DNA of 64,000 nucleotides from Nostoc sp. NIES-4103 (GTDB lineage Bacteria > Cyanobacteriota > Cyanobacteriia > Cyanobacteriales > Nostocaceae): positions 1,481,551 to 1,545,550 of the forward strand of contig NZ_AP018288.1 in the NCBI RefSeq assembly GCF_002368335.1. The letters are read 5' to 3'. This document shows positions 18,729-27,379 of the stretch, one piece after another. The notes under the pieces are model-generated. The model saw nothing but the letters and a program-made list of their open reading frames with translations. It made no database searches and was not told where the DNA came from. A program made the position numbers and the translations under genes. The number at the start of each line of letters is the position of its first letter. Positions within the stretch are counted from its first letter, which is position 1.

Positions 18729-19517
18729 TTATGTCAGTTTATGTTTGAAAGCTAAACTTGAGATGAATAGACCCAGTAAACCTAAAAAACCATTAGTAGA
18801 ATTATGCTCAGGAACAGGTGCAGCAATAGGAACTTGACGAATGGTGAAGGAATTATAGAAATTGTTACCATCTAAATCATCAGGAACATCAACAGAAAAT
18901 GTAAAATCAACAGATTCCCCAGGAGCGACACTTCCCCCAGACCACAAGAGATTGAAAGAACCATCCTGAATGAGTTGCGTAAACTTAGATGAGGTTGGTT
19001 GTGGGTCATAACCGGAATCAGTGAAGTCGAAATCTGGAATCGCAAAGCCAAAGGGGACTAAAATTAACTCAGGTGGTGCAAACTCATCATTCACTCCAAA
19101 ACCAATTTTGAAGTTAAAGCCATCCCAGATAGAACTAGTATCATTTACAACTGTTTCAGTAAAAAAATACTCGGTTGTTCCTCCCGAAGGTTCAACGAAC
19201 AGTTGGGTATCAATGGGAGCTATAGTTAGAAAAGTTTTAGGAGTACAAGATAAGCCAGGAAAGTTAAGGATTTGATTCGGGCTGGAAGATACACTATTGT
19301 TGTTATTTGGAAATGGCGTTGTCACTGGAGTTTGAAGTTGTGGACACAGTATATTACCTAAACCTGCTCCGGTTGGTGGACTGATGTCAGTAACGGTACG
19401 AGCTTGTGAGACTCCGCTTAAGTATAAAGAAATTGTTAAAGTCGTAACGAAGGTTCGACTCATTTGTTTGATTGTTGGATACATGTTTGCTTGTGGTAAA
19501 TTTGTCAAGCAAATCAT
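18729..19517 (-). CDS. Exported protein with PEP-CTERM-like sorting tail
   Basis: The 262-codon ORF carries an N-terminal signal peptide (best from the Met in MSRTFVTTLTISLYLSGVS, so the true start may be one of the internal Met codons near residue 12 or 19). The C-terminus reads PVPEHNST, a hydrophobic stretch, then KHKLT, which is the PEP-CTERM layout with PEH in place of PEP. The middle is an unrecognised beta-rich domain with a spacing like other cyanobacterial PEP-CTERM proteins (VNDTSSIWDGF, SGGSVAPGESVDFTFSV). Proteins of this class are handled by an exosortase and reach the cell surface or sheath. No exosortase gene is in the window. Confidence 0.7.
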   Translation of the reverse strand: MICLTNLPQANMYPTIKQMSRTFVTTLTISLYLSGVSQARTVTDISPPTGAGLGNILCPQLQTPVTTPFPNNNNSVSSSPNQILNFPGLSCTPKTFLTIAPIDTQLFVEPSGGTTEYFFTETVVNDTSSIWDGFNFKIGFGVNDEFAPPELILVPFGFAIPDFDFTDSGYDPQPTSSKFTQLIQDGSFNLLWSGGSVAPGESVDFTFSVDVPDDLDGNNFYNSFTIRQVPIAAPVPEHNSTNGFLGLLGLFISSLAFKHKLT

Positions 19518-19809
19518 ACCAGAATTTAGGTATTAATCGGAATAATTCTGGTATCGTTTGGTATCAATGTCATTGTCAAACAAACCGTCATTGTTAATTC
19601 TGCAATGTGCTGGGCTTAAGTATATAATTCAATTTGGCAAGCCATAATTTAAATTTTTTAGAAGAAAAATCATTGACTCTTCTGGAGCCAGCAATCAGGA
19701 TTTTGTAATCAATTTATTACTCTGAATATTCTTTGTTGCCACATTAATTTATAGTAATGCCAGTTCGTATGAAATTTTGCAAGCTGGCTCACAGGATGTA
19801 TTAATCACT

Positions 19810-20604
19810 ATGCCTAAAGTTGATGTTAACGGGATTGATTTGTTCTACGAAATCAAAGGAACAGGTGAGCCTTTACTTTTAATAGCCGGTTTCTTGTGCG
19901 ATCATTCTTATTGGTCACTAATCATGCCATCACTCATTTCCCGATATCAAGTCATTCGCTTAGATAACCGGGGGATAGGGCGAAGTTCTGCTCCTGATAG
20001 TCCCTACAGTATTCAACAGATGGCAAATGATGTTGCAGCATTACTTGATCGCATTGGTATCAAAAAGGTACATGTTGCAGGCCATTCAATGGGTGGTCAG
20101 ATTGCTCAAGAGTTAGTATTAGCACACCCGCAAAAGGTTAAGAGTCTGATGCTACTGTCATCTTTAGCAAAAGGCGATGAACGATTCAATAGCCTCATCG
20201 AAACTTGGGGTGAGCTTCCTGGGTATTTAGACCTTAAACTTTATGAGAAAGTCGTATTACCTTGGATATTTACGGATGCGTTCTACTCTATACCTGGAAT
20301 GATAGAACAGCTGATTGAATATGCAATTAACTATCCTTTCCAGCCTACAAGTCATGGACTTTATCACCAGAGTCGAGCTATCCTTGGTAGTGACGCAACA
20401 GAGCGCCTCAAAGATATTAATTGTCCTACTCTAGTGATGGTAGGTAAACAGGACATTCTCACCCCAGTTAAGTTTTCCCAGCAACTCCAACAAAGCATTT
20501 CCAACGCTGAACTTGTGGTGCTTAATCATGGTGGTCATGGCTTTTTAATTGAGTCACCGGATACTGTGGTTTCAGTCATGCTCAATTTCTTAGGACAGTT
20601 ATAG
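19810..20604 (+). CDS. Alpha/beta hydrolase
   Basis: The product has 264 residues from the ATG at 19810; an in-frame TTG at 19777 adds an unlikely extension. The fold is clear: N-terminal KVDVNGIDLFYEIKGTGEP, oxyanion region LIAGFLCDHSYW, nucleophile elbow AGHSMGGQ (Ser), acid in GKQDILTP (Asp) and catalytic His in NHGGHGFLIE. The sequence is closest in style to 3-oxoadipate enol-lactonase-like and general esterase members; the substrate is unknown. It is a lone plus-strand gene between genes on the other strand. Confidence 0.88.
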   Translation: MPKVDVNGIDLFYEIKGTGEPLLLIAGFLCDHSYWSLIMPSLISRYQVIRLDNRGIGRSSAPDSPYSIQQMANDVAALLDRIGIKKVHVAGHSMGGQIAQELVLAHPQKVKSLMLLSSLAKGDERFNSLIETWGELPGYLDLKLYEKVVLPWIFTDAFYSIPGMIEQLIEYAINYPFQPTSHGLYHQSRAILGSDATERLKDINCPTLVMVGKQDILTPVKFSQQLQQSISNAELVVLNHGGHGFLIESPDTVVSVMLNFLGQL

Positions 20605-20640
20605 CCATCTAAAACCATGTCCGGTTAATCGGTTATTATT

Positions 20641-20790
20641 TCCATAGTCATTGCACCTCACCACTAACTCCTCTGTCCCCCCTTTCATCCCCCACTTGGT
20701 AAGGGGGGACAGAGGGGGGTAAGCGTAGTTTTGGTGGGGTGGGGTTCTTGGGGTTTTGTAAGTAATCAAGCGGAAATGATATAATACCAT
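20641..20790. repeat. GC-rich palindromic repeat
   Basis: The block starts CATAGTCATTGCACC and contains CTCTGTCCCCCCTT facing AAGGGGGGACAGAG, a strong inverted repeat (about 20671-20714). A related block starting with CAGTCATTGCACCCA lies at 22167-22240. Short minus-strand ORFs here are low-complexity and not supported as genes. It may serve as a terminator for the converging genes on either side. Confidence 0.6.
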
Positions 20791-20994
20791 TTGTTTTTAA
20801 AGATACGCCTAGTAAATTTATGCAAATTAGGAATTGAGCAGCCAAAATATATTTAAATTGCATAATCACTTGTCTGGTTGTTCTTTGTCATTGATTATTA
20901 CTCAATAGTATTTACAAAGGACTAATGACTAATGACATTCTTAACCAGATAATTTGCAATTTTGAGGCACATTAGCTTATTAGACTGACAATAA

Positions 20995-21879
20995 TTATCC
21001 CTGAAACTCACATGCAGGTAATCCAGTCGTATCAGTTTCCACAGCAAATAAATCGCCTGAGTAAAAACTTTTTTCTATCTCTCCTTGGCTGAGTCCGACA
21101 GAGGCAGTAGTAATGTAAAGTATCTGCAAATTATCACCACCAAAAGTACAACTAGTTGGTATCTGCACTGGTAGTTGTATCCTGAGTATTTCTTCACCGG
21201 ATGGACTGAAACAAATCACACACCAACCATTCCACATTGCTGACCAAATACATCCTTTACTATCTACGGTCAAACCATCAGGATAAAAAGATTCAGCAGT
21301 GAAATCTATGAAAATGCGACGGTTGCTAATACTACCTGTAACTGCATCAAAGTCGTAAGCAAAAACCTTTTGTTGGGAAGAATCTGTGAGGTAAAATATC
21401 TTTTGGTCGGGACTCCATCCCAGACCATTGGAGATAGTCAATCCTGTTTCCATGACATGTAATGCTCCATCAGGATCATAGCGGTAGAGGCTAGCTTGAG
21501 GTTTTCCAGAAGCAGACATTGATCCAAACCAAAAACGACCTTGTTGATCACATTTACCATCATTAAAACGGTTATCTGGCAGATCTGTTTCAATCTCTGC
21601 AATTGGAGTAATCACACCTGTTTGAGTGTCCAGGAATGCTAAGCGATGGCGCTGCGCCATAATCAATCGATTTGCACCTGCTTTGGCGATCGCTCCTACT
21701 ACATCACAAACATCAAAAAATCCGCTTTTGCCGCTGGCTGGATGGAATTGATGCACTCGATGGTTGTAGATATCGACCCAGTAAAGCAATTTCTCTTTTT
21801 CATCCCAGATTGGCCCTTCACCCAAGCGGGCACGTACTTCTAGAACGTTATGGAGTTGATATGATAGGGTCTTAATCAT
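20995..21879 (-). CDS. SMP-30/gluconolactonase/LRE family protein
   Basis: This 294-residue protein of the regucalcin/gluconolactonase family is expected to hydrolyse sugar lactones with a divalent metal. Family marks are LGEGPIWDEKEKLLYWVDI (metal-binding Glu in GEGP), NRFNDGKCDQQGRFWFGSM (metal-binding Asn/Asp), ISNGLGWSPDQKIFYLTDS and YPDGLTVDSKGCIWSAMW. The length is full for a six-bladed propeller. It stands apart from its neighbours by repeats on both sides, so no operon role can be given. Confidence 0.9.
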   Translation of the reverse strand: MIKTLSYQLHNVLEVRARLGEGPIWDEKEKLLYWVDIYNHRVHQFHPASGKSGFFDVCDVVGAIAKAGANRLIMAQRHRLAFLDTQTGVITPIAEIETDLPDNRFNDGKCDQQGRFWFGSMSASGKPQASLYRYDPDGALHVMETGLTISNGLGWSPDQKIFYLTDSSQQKVFAYDFDAVTGSISNRRIFIDFTAESFYPDGLTVDSKGCIWSAMWNGWCVICFSPSGEEILRIQLPVQIPTSCTFGGDNLQILYITTASVGLSQGEIEKSFYSGDLFAVETDTTGLPACEFQG

Positions 21880-22587
21880 TTGACATTCTGAAAGTTGATC
21901 ACTGAGAACTGTTGACCGTCAGCAACGAAATATTACAATAAAATATTTTTGATTTGTCAGTTATTTAGTATTTTTTAGTAGATTTTAATTATCATTTCTC
22001 AATCTGAAACCAACCTAATGACAGAACTGCGGTAGGTACAGAAAGTTTTGATGATCAGTAATTAGATAGATTTAATATTTAGTAGCAACTGTCTTAAAAG
22101 TCAAGCGATCGCTAATACAAAACTAGGGCTAATTCCGAAACACTTTAATTAGTTATAATTATCACAGTCATTGCACCCACCCCCAACCCCCCTCTGTCCC
22201 CCCTTACTAAGGGGGGATGAAAGGGGGGTGGGGAACTAGGGCCCCCCTTTGGGGTAATGATGCATGGAAACAAAGTATAGCTTTGCTGGGGTTGAGCAAC
22301 TACAGAACCAAAACCACTGAGTGCATAGTCTTAAAGAGTGCGATCGCACACTCACGCCGCGCGTCTGTCGCTACTATTAGTCAGCTGACTAATGGTTGTA
22401 GTTCCGTCAACTGCGATCGCACTCATAGCCTGAGCAAGTACAAGCCTACGCTCCGCCCCTTTTAGAAGATATAAATATCACTACTATTTACGTATATGCA
22501 GTAGTCTCAAGAGTGCGATCGCACTCGGCAGGCAAATAATCCAGAACCATTGCATCTGCAAACAATCATGATTTGAGGTGAAAAAAA
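21880..22587. other. Intergenic region with repeats and HIP1 palindromes, no gene
   Basis: It holds a GC-rich repeat at about 22167-22256 related to the one at 20641, and several HIP1-containing palindromes. One is the perfect 16-mer GAGTGCGATCGCACTC at 22511-22526, with close copies near 22340 and 22412. An 82-codon plus-strand ORF across the repeat is not convincing. Confidence 0.5.
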
Positions 22588-23703
22588 TTATGCACTCGGC
22601 TTTAACTGCCAAATTTTAATTGATTTATCACCACTACCGCTATATAAAATCTTTCCATCGCTACTGAATGCAAGCCCATAAATTCCACCTGCATGTCCGG
22701 CAAGTTCCATGATTGATTCGCCTGTTTTGATGTCGCGTAATACAATTTTTCTACCTAAACCACCAGCAATAAATGTTTTGCTATCAGGACTGATAATTAA
22801 TGCATCAATATTCGTACCCAACGACAAATTATGAACTAACTTTCCTGTGTTTAAATCCCAAGCTTTGAAACCCTTACCATCTGTAGTTCTAACTCCACCA
22901 GATTGAAAGCTATCATCATGTCCGCCACACAGAAGCATTTTCCCATCGTTGCTAACAGTAAGCGTAATTGGGGCTGATGGTCGCTCCGAACCGTTGATTA
23001 GGTCTGACTTTTTGGGTAGTGGTGGGGTAAAAGTTCGTAGTTGTTTACCTGTCACCATACTCCAAACCCGGATTCTTCCCCCATTTTCACCCCCACTGAA
23101 TAAAGTTTTACCATCACGGCTAATTGCAAGTACTGTGGTTTCTACTTTTAGTATCCGGTCAATTTTCCGAGTTTTAAGATTCCGAAATTTGATTGTTTGA
23201 TCGCCACTACCAGTGATTAAAGTTTGTCCATCAGGGGTCAGTAGCATTGCTCTAACCCCTGTTTTTTCTGTAATTGTGCTAATTTCCTTTCCTGTTTGGG
23301 TATTCCAGAATTTGATAGTGTTATCAAAACTGGAACTAATTAGAGTTTGATCGTCTGGAGTAATTACTATTGATTTAATGCGTTCGCGGTGTCCAGTTAA
23401 AGTCTGAAGTAATGCACCTGTAGCGGGATTCCAAAGTTTGATTGTTTGATCATCGCTACCACTAGCAAGAACTCGACCACTGACAGAAATAGTTAATGCA
23501 CGAACAGGTGCAGTATGTCCTGATAAAGTTAATTTCAGCCGCTTAACTTGTTCTGTATTTTTAGGAGTATTAAGTGTGTTTGCTATATCTGGACTAATGG
23601 TAAATATGCTAGCAGGAATAACTAACAACAAACCAAGTAGTTTTAAAGTTTTAAATAGGATAGGTAATTTCATAGTCATATTGTTAAAACTGCAATGAGT
23701 CAA
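22588..23703 (-). CDS. WD40-repeat protein with N-terminal signal/anchor
   Basis: This 371-residue protein has a hydrophobic N-terminal segment (LPILFKTLKLLGLLLVIPASIF) consistent with export or a membrane anchor. About seven WD40 repeats follow (GHTAPVRALTISVSGRVLASGSDDQTIKLWNPATG, given here only as GHTAPVRAL and DDQTIKLWNPATG cores), enough for one closed propeller. One blade is expanded by a Ser/Gly-rich loop around residues 240-280. It is probably a protein-interaction scaffold; no partner is evident. Confidence 0.85.
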   Translation of the reverse strand: MTHCSFNNMTMKLPILFKTLKLLGLLLVIPASIFTISPDIANTLNTPKNTEQVKRLKLTLSGHTAPVRALTISVSGRVLASGSDDQTIKLWNPATGALLQTLTGHRERIKSIVITPDDQTLISSSFDNTIKFWNTQTGKEISTITEKTGVRAMLLTPDGQTLITGSGDQTIKFRNLKTRKIDRILKVETTVLAISRDGKTLFSGGENGGRIRVWSMVTGKQLRTFTPPLPKKSDLINGSERPSAPITLTVSNDGKMLLCGGHDDSFQSGGVRTTDGKGFKAWDLNTGKLVHNLSLGTNIDALIISPDSKTFIAGGLGRKIVLRDIKTGESIMELAGHAGGIYGLAFSSDGKILYSGSGDKSIKIWQLKPSA

Positions 23704-23858
23704 GCTAAATAACCTTTGTTTTCTTTAGAAATCAAACTGACTCCAGCATAATTCTTTATCCTTGCTTTGTCATTTTTACAACAGGTTTGATAACCCATTA
23801 CGCTTTATAAGCGGCTACGTATAAAGTTAGACAAACTTCTACAGACAAAAATCTCCGT

Positions 23859-24350
23859 CTAATTTTTGTAAACTCTGATTAACGGTGTCACCTTTGGTTG
23901 ATTGGGATTAGTTAGGTTTAATCGATAAGCCGTGTTTAAGATATCTTCCGTTTTTTCGCCTTTGACTGTAATTATATAATTTGCTGGTCGAGAAGGGTCT
24001 TTTTCAAATTTTTCAATTACCTTATCTTGAATAATTGACACATCTTTTAACCTTTGTGGTAGTCGAGAATTAGGTTTCCAAAGACATAAAACGCCTGTAG
24101 AATCAGGAAATTTTAGTAATTGTATAGCGTATTTTCGGTTATTAACTTCAAAGGAAGATGTCATCAATATTGTAGCTCGATTCTGTGGTAGTATTTGCTG
24201 AAATACTTCTTTTTTTCTCTCATGTCGATGGCAGTTTCTATCGATAATTGGTTCTCCAGCAAACGCAAATTCTGATAATATTGATACACTCATACCAGAA
24301 AAACTTAAACTTGTTAAAGCCAAAGTAATAACTTTAGAGAAATCAAGCAT
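23859..24350 (-). CDS. Small secreted protein of unknown function
   Basis: The 163-residue product begins with a signal-peptide-like stretch (VITLALTSLSFSGMSVSIL then SEFAFAGEP). The mature part contains NCHRHERKKEVFQQILPQ and KYAIQLLKFPDSTGVLCLW and has two Cys residues. I do not recognise a family. It lies 155 bp upstream of the WD40 gene on the same strand and could share its transcript. Confidence 0.6.
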   Translation of the reverse strand: MLDFSKVITLALTSLSFSGMSVSILSEFAFAGEPIIDRNCHRHERKKEVFQQILPQNRATILMTSSFEVNNRKYAIQLLKFPDSTGVLCLWKPNSRLPQRLKDVSIIQDKVIEKFEKDPSRPANYIITVKGEKTEDILNTAYRLNLTNPNQPKVTPLIRVYKN

Positions 24351-24411
24351 AGTTTAAATTCTCAATTTTGGTATCAACGACTGAGTAAAAATTTAGATTG
24401 TTCCTAAGCAG

Positions 24412-24543
24412 ATGACAGTTAATAATGGATTGGTTTTGATGCTTTTTATACTGAGTGTAACTTGTTTAGCTGTTGGCTATGGTTTTGGTGTGAAAGCTCG
24501 ACGCTTACCCTTTACGGCAGAAATTGGTTTTAGTGAAAAGTAA
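24412..24543 (+). CDS. Putative 43-residue single-pass membrane miniprotein
   Basis: An ATG at 24412 opens a 43-codon frame ending at TAA 24541-24543. It has a hydrophobic core (LVLMLFILSVTCLAVGYGF) followed by a basic stretch VKARRLPF, a positive-inside layout. There is no strong ribosome binding site. It lies divergent from the secreted-protein gene at 24350. The amino-acid composition is convincing for a real membrane peptide, but its shortness leaves doubt. Confidence 0.35.
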   Translation: MTVNNGLVLMLFILSVTCLAVGYGFGVKARRLPFTAEIGFSEK

Positions 24544-24663
24544 TTGCATACTTGTAATTTCAATCATTACAGTGAAATTTTACCGTTAACAAGCGTGCCA
24601 TTCAGGTAGAGCCTCAGCAACTATTTTTGATAGAGTGATGCTTTGTCAAACGCTCTTGGCTTT

Positions 24664-24741
24664 ATGTCCCAAGTATCACTTCCTCAATCGCTCCATCCAG
24701 AATTACCTCTCACCGCTCTTGCACCTATGCAAGACGTGACC
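24664..24741 (+). pseudogene. 5' remnant of a tRNA-dihydrouridine synthase-like gene
   Basis: The frame from ATG 24664 reads SLPQSLHPELPLTALAPMQDVT, shown here in two parts: SLPQSLHPELPL and TALAPMQDVT. This resembles the N-terminus of cyanobacterial Dus-family proteins, where ALAPMQDVT is the start of the FMN-binding barrel. Homology ends at about 24741, exactly where the transposase remnant begins on the other strand, and the frame stops at 24807. I read it as a dus copy cut by an insertion and later deletion. The match is from memory of the family and rests on only 25 residues. Confidence 0.4.
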
Positions 24742-24757
24742 ACCCTAAAGGGGACTG

Positions 24758-24979
24758 TTACCCCGTTAACCAGTTTAAAAAACATGACTGAAATTCCTGC
24801 GGATTAATTAGAGCAAATACTCTGGCAAATGTATCGTGTGACGGTATGCCATTTGGTAGCTCTAAAAACGTTTTTAACCACTCATACTTAGTGCAGCCAT
24901 ATAGTTCAATTGCTACCCAACTGTCCGCCCTACATATCACTGCACAAATCGCAATAGTCAAAATATCAATTAATATCAT
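24758..24979 (-). mobile_element. ISAs1-family transposase remnant
   Basis: The 73-codon frame encodes LIDILTIAICAVICRADSW, YGCTKYEWLKTFLELPNG and IPSHDTFARVFALINPQ, the typical N-terminal domain of ISAs1-family transposases. The first 20-30 residues and the whole catalytic DDE domain are missing. The frame stops directly after NWLTG. It is a relic at both ends and cannot be active. It borders the dus-like fragment. Confidence 0.85.
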
Positions 24980-25011
24980 GTCCGTTTAAATACTTATGAT
25001 ATCTGTGGAGG

Positions 25012-25190
25012 TCGGTAATTGGTAATTGGTAATTGGTGAGCCAGCGCGGCCAAGAGGGGGTTTCCCCCATGAGCGACTGGCGTTAGCGCAGCGTTAGCGA
25101 GCTTGCGAGCGTCACCCGAAGGGTAATTGGATTTTACTATTGGTCATCACATCTGGCCCATTACCCATTACCCATTACCTATTACCAGGC
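25012..25190. repeat. Composite intergenic repeat
   Basis: Tandem GGTAATT-type units at about 25014-25040 are mirrored by CCATTACC-type units at about 25157-25187. They enclose a GC-rich stretch with GCGTTAGCGAGC and GCGTCACCCGAAGGG motifs. The same motifs recur at 51176-51385 and near 44380-44410. The composition marks it as a dispersed non-coding repeat. Confidence 0.6.
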
Positions 25191-25561
25191 AAACCGACTA
25201 TATCGTAAGTAATTAGCCGAACTTGATATAACTTGTGTCGCTTCGTGCGATCTATTCGTGGATCTTCCATCTGTGCAAAATGGTCAGCAATGGTAATTTT
25301 GGGCTTGAGTTTCACGCTTTGTTAGGGCTTTACTCTACTTTTACTATGACTTTACCATCAATACCCGATCGCTTAACCTTCAGTACACACGCGATTATCC
25401 TTTACTTAGTACTCATATACTATATTTAGATGCGTTCGCCCTGGTTAATATAGCTGGCTTTTGGGTGTGGGGAGTTAAGAAGATGTTTTTTCTTTAACGC
25501 AACTAAAGTTCAATTTTATTAAACACTACACCCACTCAGCCACGCCCAAAAATTAACTCGA
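25191..25561. other. Intergenic region, no gene recognised
   Basis: A 64-codon plus-strand ORF (25235-25429) has no recognisable domain. The stretch lies downstream of the polyketide operon's last gene and could contain its terminator, but I see no clear hairpin with a T-run. Confidence 0.35.
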
Positions 25562-26152
25562 TTACAGATTATTTTTGCTGTTGAAGCTAATAGTTGGAAT
25601 GAAACGGGGGCGGTTGTAAAATACTGCATCATAGTTGGTATTTTCACTTAATGCCTTTTCCTCAGCAGGAATACGCTGTATGAGTAACCAGGCATTAACC
25701 AGAGTAAAAATGATAGCTGTGAGATAGGCGCTATGTATGAGGGGAACTACGGCAAGTTCAATTATGAGGGCGCACCAATTGGGATGTCTGATGTATTTGT
25801 AAACGCCTGATTCAATTACAGGTGTCCCTGGAACAGTAACAACTTGATGAATCCAGCGATCGCCGAGTTCTCGCATCGAGAGGTAGCGTAAAGTTTGACT
25901 AACAACAGTCAAAATTAAAGCACAGATTGCCAGAGCCGGAATAAAAGGACGGTTGAACAACCAGACTTCAGCAATCATTGCTAAGAACCAGCTTGATTGC
26001 ATCACTTTTACCACCCCTAAATAGTTAGAAGCGTGCATTTGTCCACCATTGGCTAAGACAACAGCAGCATTTCGTTTACTAAATTGCGTTGCTCGCATCC
26101 GCTGACTAACGAAGTAGACAACAATGCCGATAAAGATCACCTTAGTTAACAT
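25562..26152 (-). CDS. Isoprenylcysteine carboxyl methyltransferase-like (ICMT family) membrane methyltransferase
   Basis: The product has 196 residues from ATG 26152, which is preceded by AAGGAAA at a good distance; an in-frame GTG at 26158 is too close to it. About four hydrophobic segments are present, and the C-terminal half holds the SAM-binding signature GVYKYIRHPNW followed by a conserved RIPAEEKAL. Small ICMT-like proteins of this type neighbour bacterial type III PKS genes and methylate phenolic lipids (SrsB of Streptomyces is the known precedent). Being 16 bp after the type III PKS gene, it probably O-methylates the alkylresorcinol/pyrone product at the membrane. Confidence 0.85.
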   Translation of the reverse strand: MLTKVIFIGIVVYFVSQRMRATQFSKRNAAVVLANGGQMHASNYLGVVKVMQSSWFLAMIAEVWLFNRPFIPALAICALILTVVSQTLRYLSMRELGDRWIHQVVTVPGTPVIESGVYKYIRHPNWCALIIELAVVPLIHSAYLTAIIFTLVNAWLLIQRIPAEEKALSENTNYDAVFYNRPRFIPTISFNSKNNL

Positions 26153-26168
26153 AGTCACTTTCCTTGCT

Positions 26169-27353
26169 CTACCATTGCACTAAAATAACTTCTTGAGAAA
26201 AGCCGGGACCCATCGATACCAACAAGCCATAAGAGCCTGGAGGAGGCTGTTGACGAAATAGGGTTTCATCGAGAATGCATAGTAAAGTTGCCGAGGCAAT
26301 ATTGCCGATTTTGCCTAAGACATCCCAGCTAACTTGTAACGCCTCAGCGTTGAGTTCAAATTCCTCTTGTACTGCGTCGAGAATTTTCGGGCCGCCTGGA
26401 TGTACCATCCAGCGTGAAATTTGATCGATTGTCAAATTGCGATCGCTCAACAAGGACTCAACCGCTTTTCTCACCCCACTTTTGACATAATCAGAAACTT
26501 CAGGACGTAAAATTTGTCGAAATCCGTAATCAGTCAAAGGTAAAGCCATTAAATGAGAAGTATGCGGCAGCAAAATAGAACGACTATCAATGATTTTGAG
26601 CTTTCCTTTTCCTTGCTTTACTAGAGGGTGTTCCTGTCCTGCCATTAATACTGCCCCCACTCCATCGCCAAATAAGGCAGCTACAACAAGAGTCATGATA
26701 ACGTTACTATATTGAGTTGGATCATCAGGTAATTGATTGAGTATCTCCGCCAAATCCCCGTAAATTGACCCTTGCCACAATACTGATGAGGGATCGGTAG
26801 TAAACAAAATCGCCGCTTCGGTTGGATGTCCTTCAAGATAATCAGCAACCCGTGCTAATCCCTGTGCGCCTCCCAGACATCCGACACCAGACAAAGCCAT
26901 ACGTTTAGCAAAAAGAGGAAAATCAATGCGATTCATTAACAACGCCTCTAGGGAAGGAACTGCTGGCAACACACTTACAGAGGTAATTAGAGAGATAGTT
27001 TTGGGAGAAGTACCAGCTTTGTCCAATAATTTAGTAACAGTAGTCTCAACAATATCCATTATTTTTTCCACTGTTACATTTAACACTTGTCCAATACCTG
27101 GAGGATTATCAGGATCAAAATCATCAAGAGGAAGCGTAAAGTAACGCCCTTCAATTTTGACATTACTAAAGAAACGATGAATTTGGTCGAGATCCAAAAA
27201 GGTTTGTGTTTCAAAATCAATACCTTCTTTTTCGCAATACTCGCTGAGAATGGCTGCACAGTGATTGCGAATATTTGCTTCCAGAACTTCTTGAGGGTAG
27301 TAATGTTCGGGAAAGCCAGTAGCAGTGTCAATAATATAAGTCATTTTTCTCAC
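26169..27353 (-). CDS. Type III polyketide synthase (chalcone/alkylresorcinol synthase family)
   Basis: This 394-residue protein has the full catalytic triad: Cys159 in SGVGCLGGAQGL, His318 in RWMVHPGGPKIL and Asn351 in GKIGNIASATLL. The length and the C-terminal GPGFSQEVILVQW are typical. A GTG at 27353 gives this length; the ATG at 27344 is an equally possible start. Family members load a fatty acyl starter and condense several malonyl-CoA units, closing to alkylresorcinols or alkylpyrones. Here the starter probably comes from the FAAL/type I PKS line encoded just upstream, as in cylindrocyclophane biosynthesis (CylA/CylI logic). It is 26 bp from the monooxygenase gene. Confidence 0.93.
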   Translation of the reverse strand: MRKMTYIIDTATGFPEHYYPQEVLEANIRNHCAAILSEYCEKEGIDFETQTFLDLDQIHRFFSNVKIEGRYFTLPLDDFDPDNPPGIGQVLNVTVEKIMDIVETTVTKLLDKAGTSPKTISLITSVSVLPAVPSLEALLMNRIDFPLFAKRMALSGVGCLGGAQGLARVADYLEGHPTEAAILFTTDPSSVLWQGSIYGDLAEILNQLPDDPTQYSNVIMTLVVAALFGDGVGAVLMAGQEHPLVKQGKGKLKIIDSRSILLPHTSHLMALPLTDYGFRQILRPEVSDYVKSGVRKAVESLLSDRNLTIDQISRWMVHPGGPKILDAVQEEFELNAEALQVSWDVLGKIGNIASATLLCILDETLFRQQPPPGSYGLLVSMGPGFSQEVILVQW

Positions 27354-27379
27354 TAATTTATGTTGATAAATTCCTGGTT

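Noticed and set aside
20648..20869. Minus-strand ORFs after the alpha/beta hydrolase
   Set aside because: They cross a GC-rich palindromic repeat, and their composition is repeat-derived.
22217..22465. An 82-codon plus-strand ORF
   Set aside because: It runs through a palindromic repeat and HIP1-rich spacer and has no recognisable domain.
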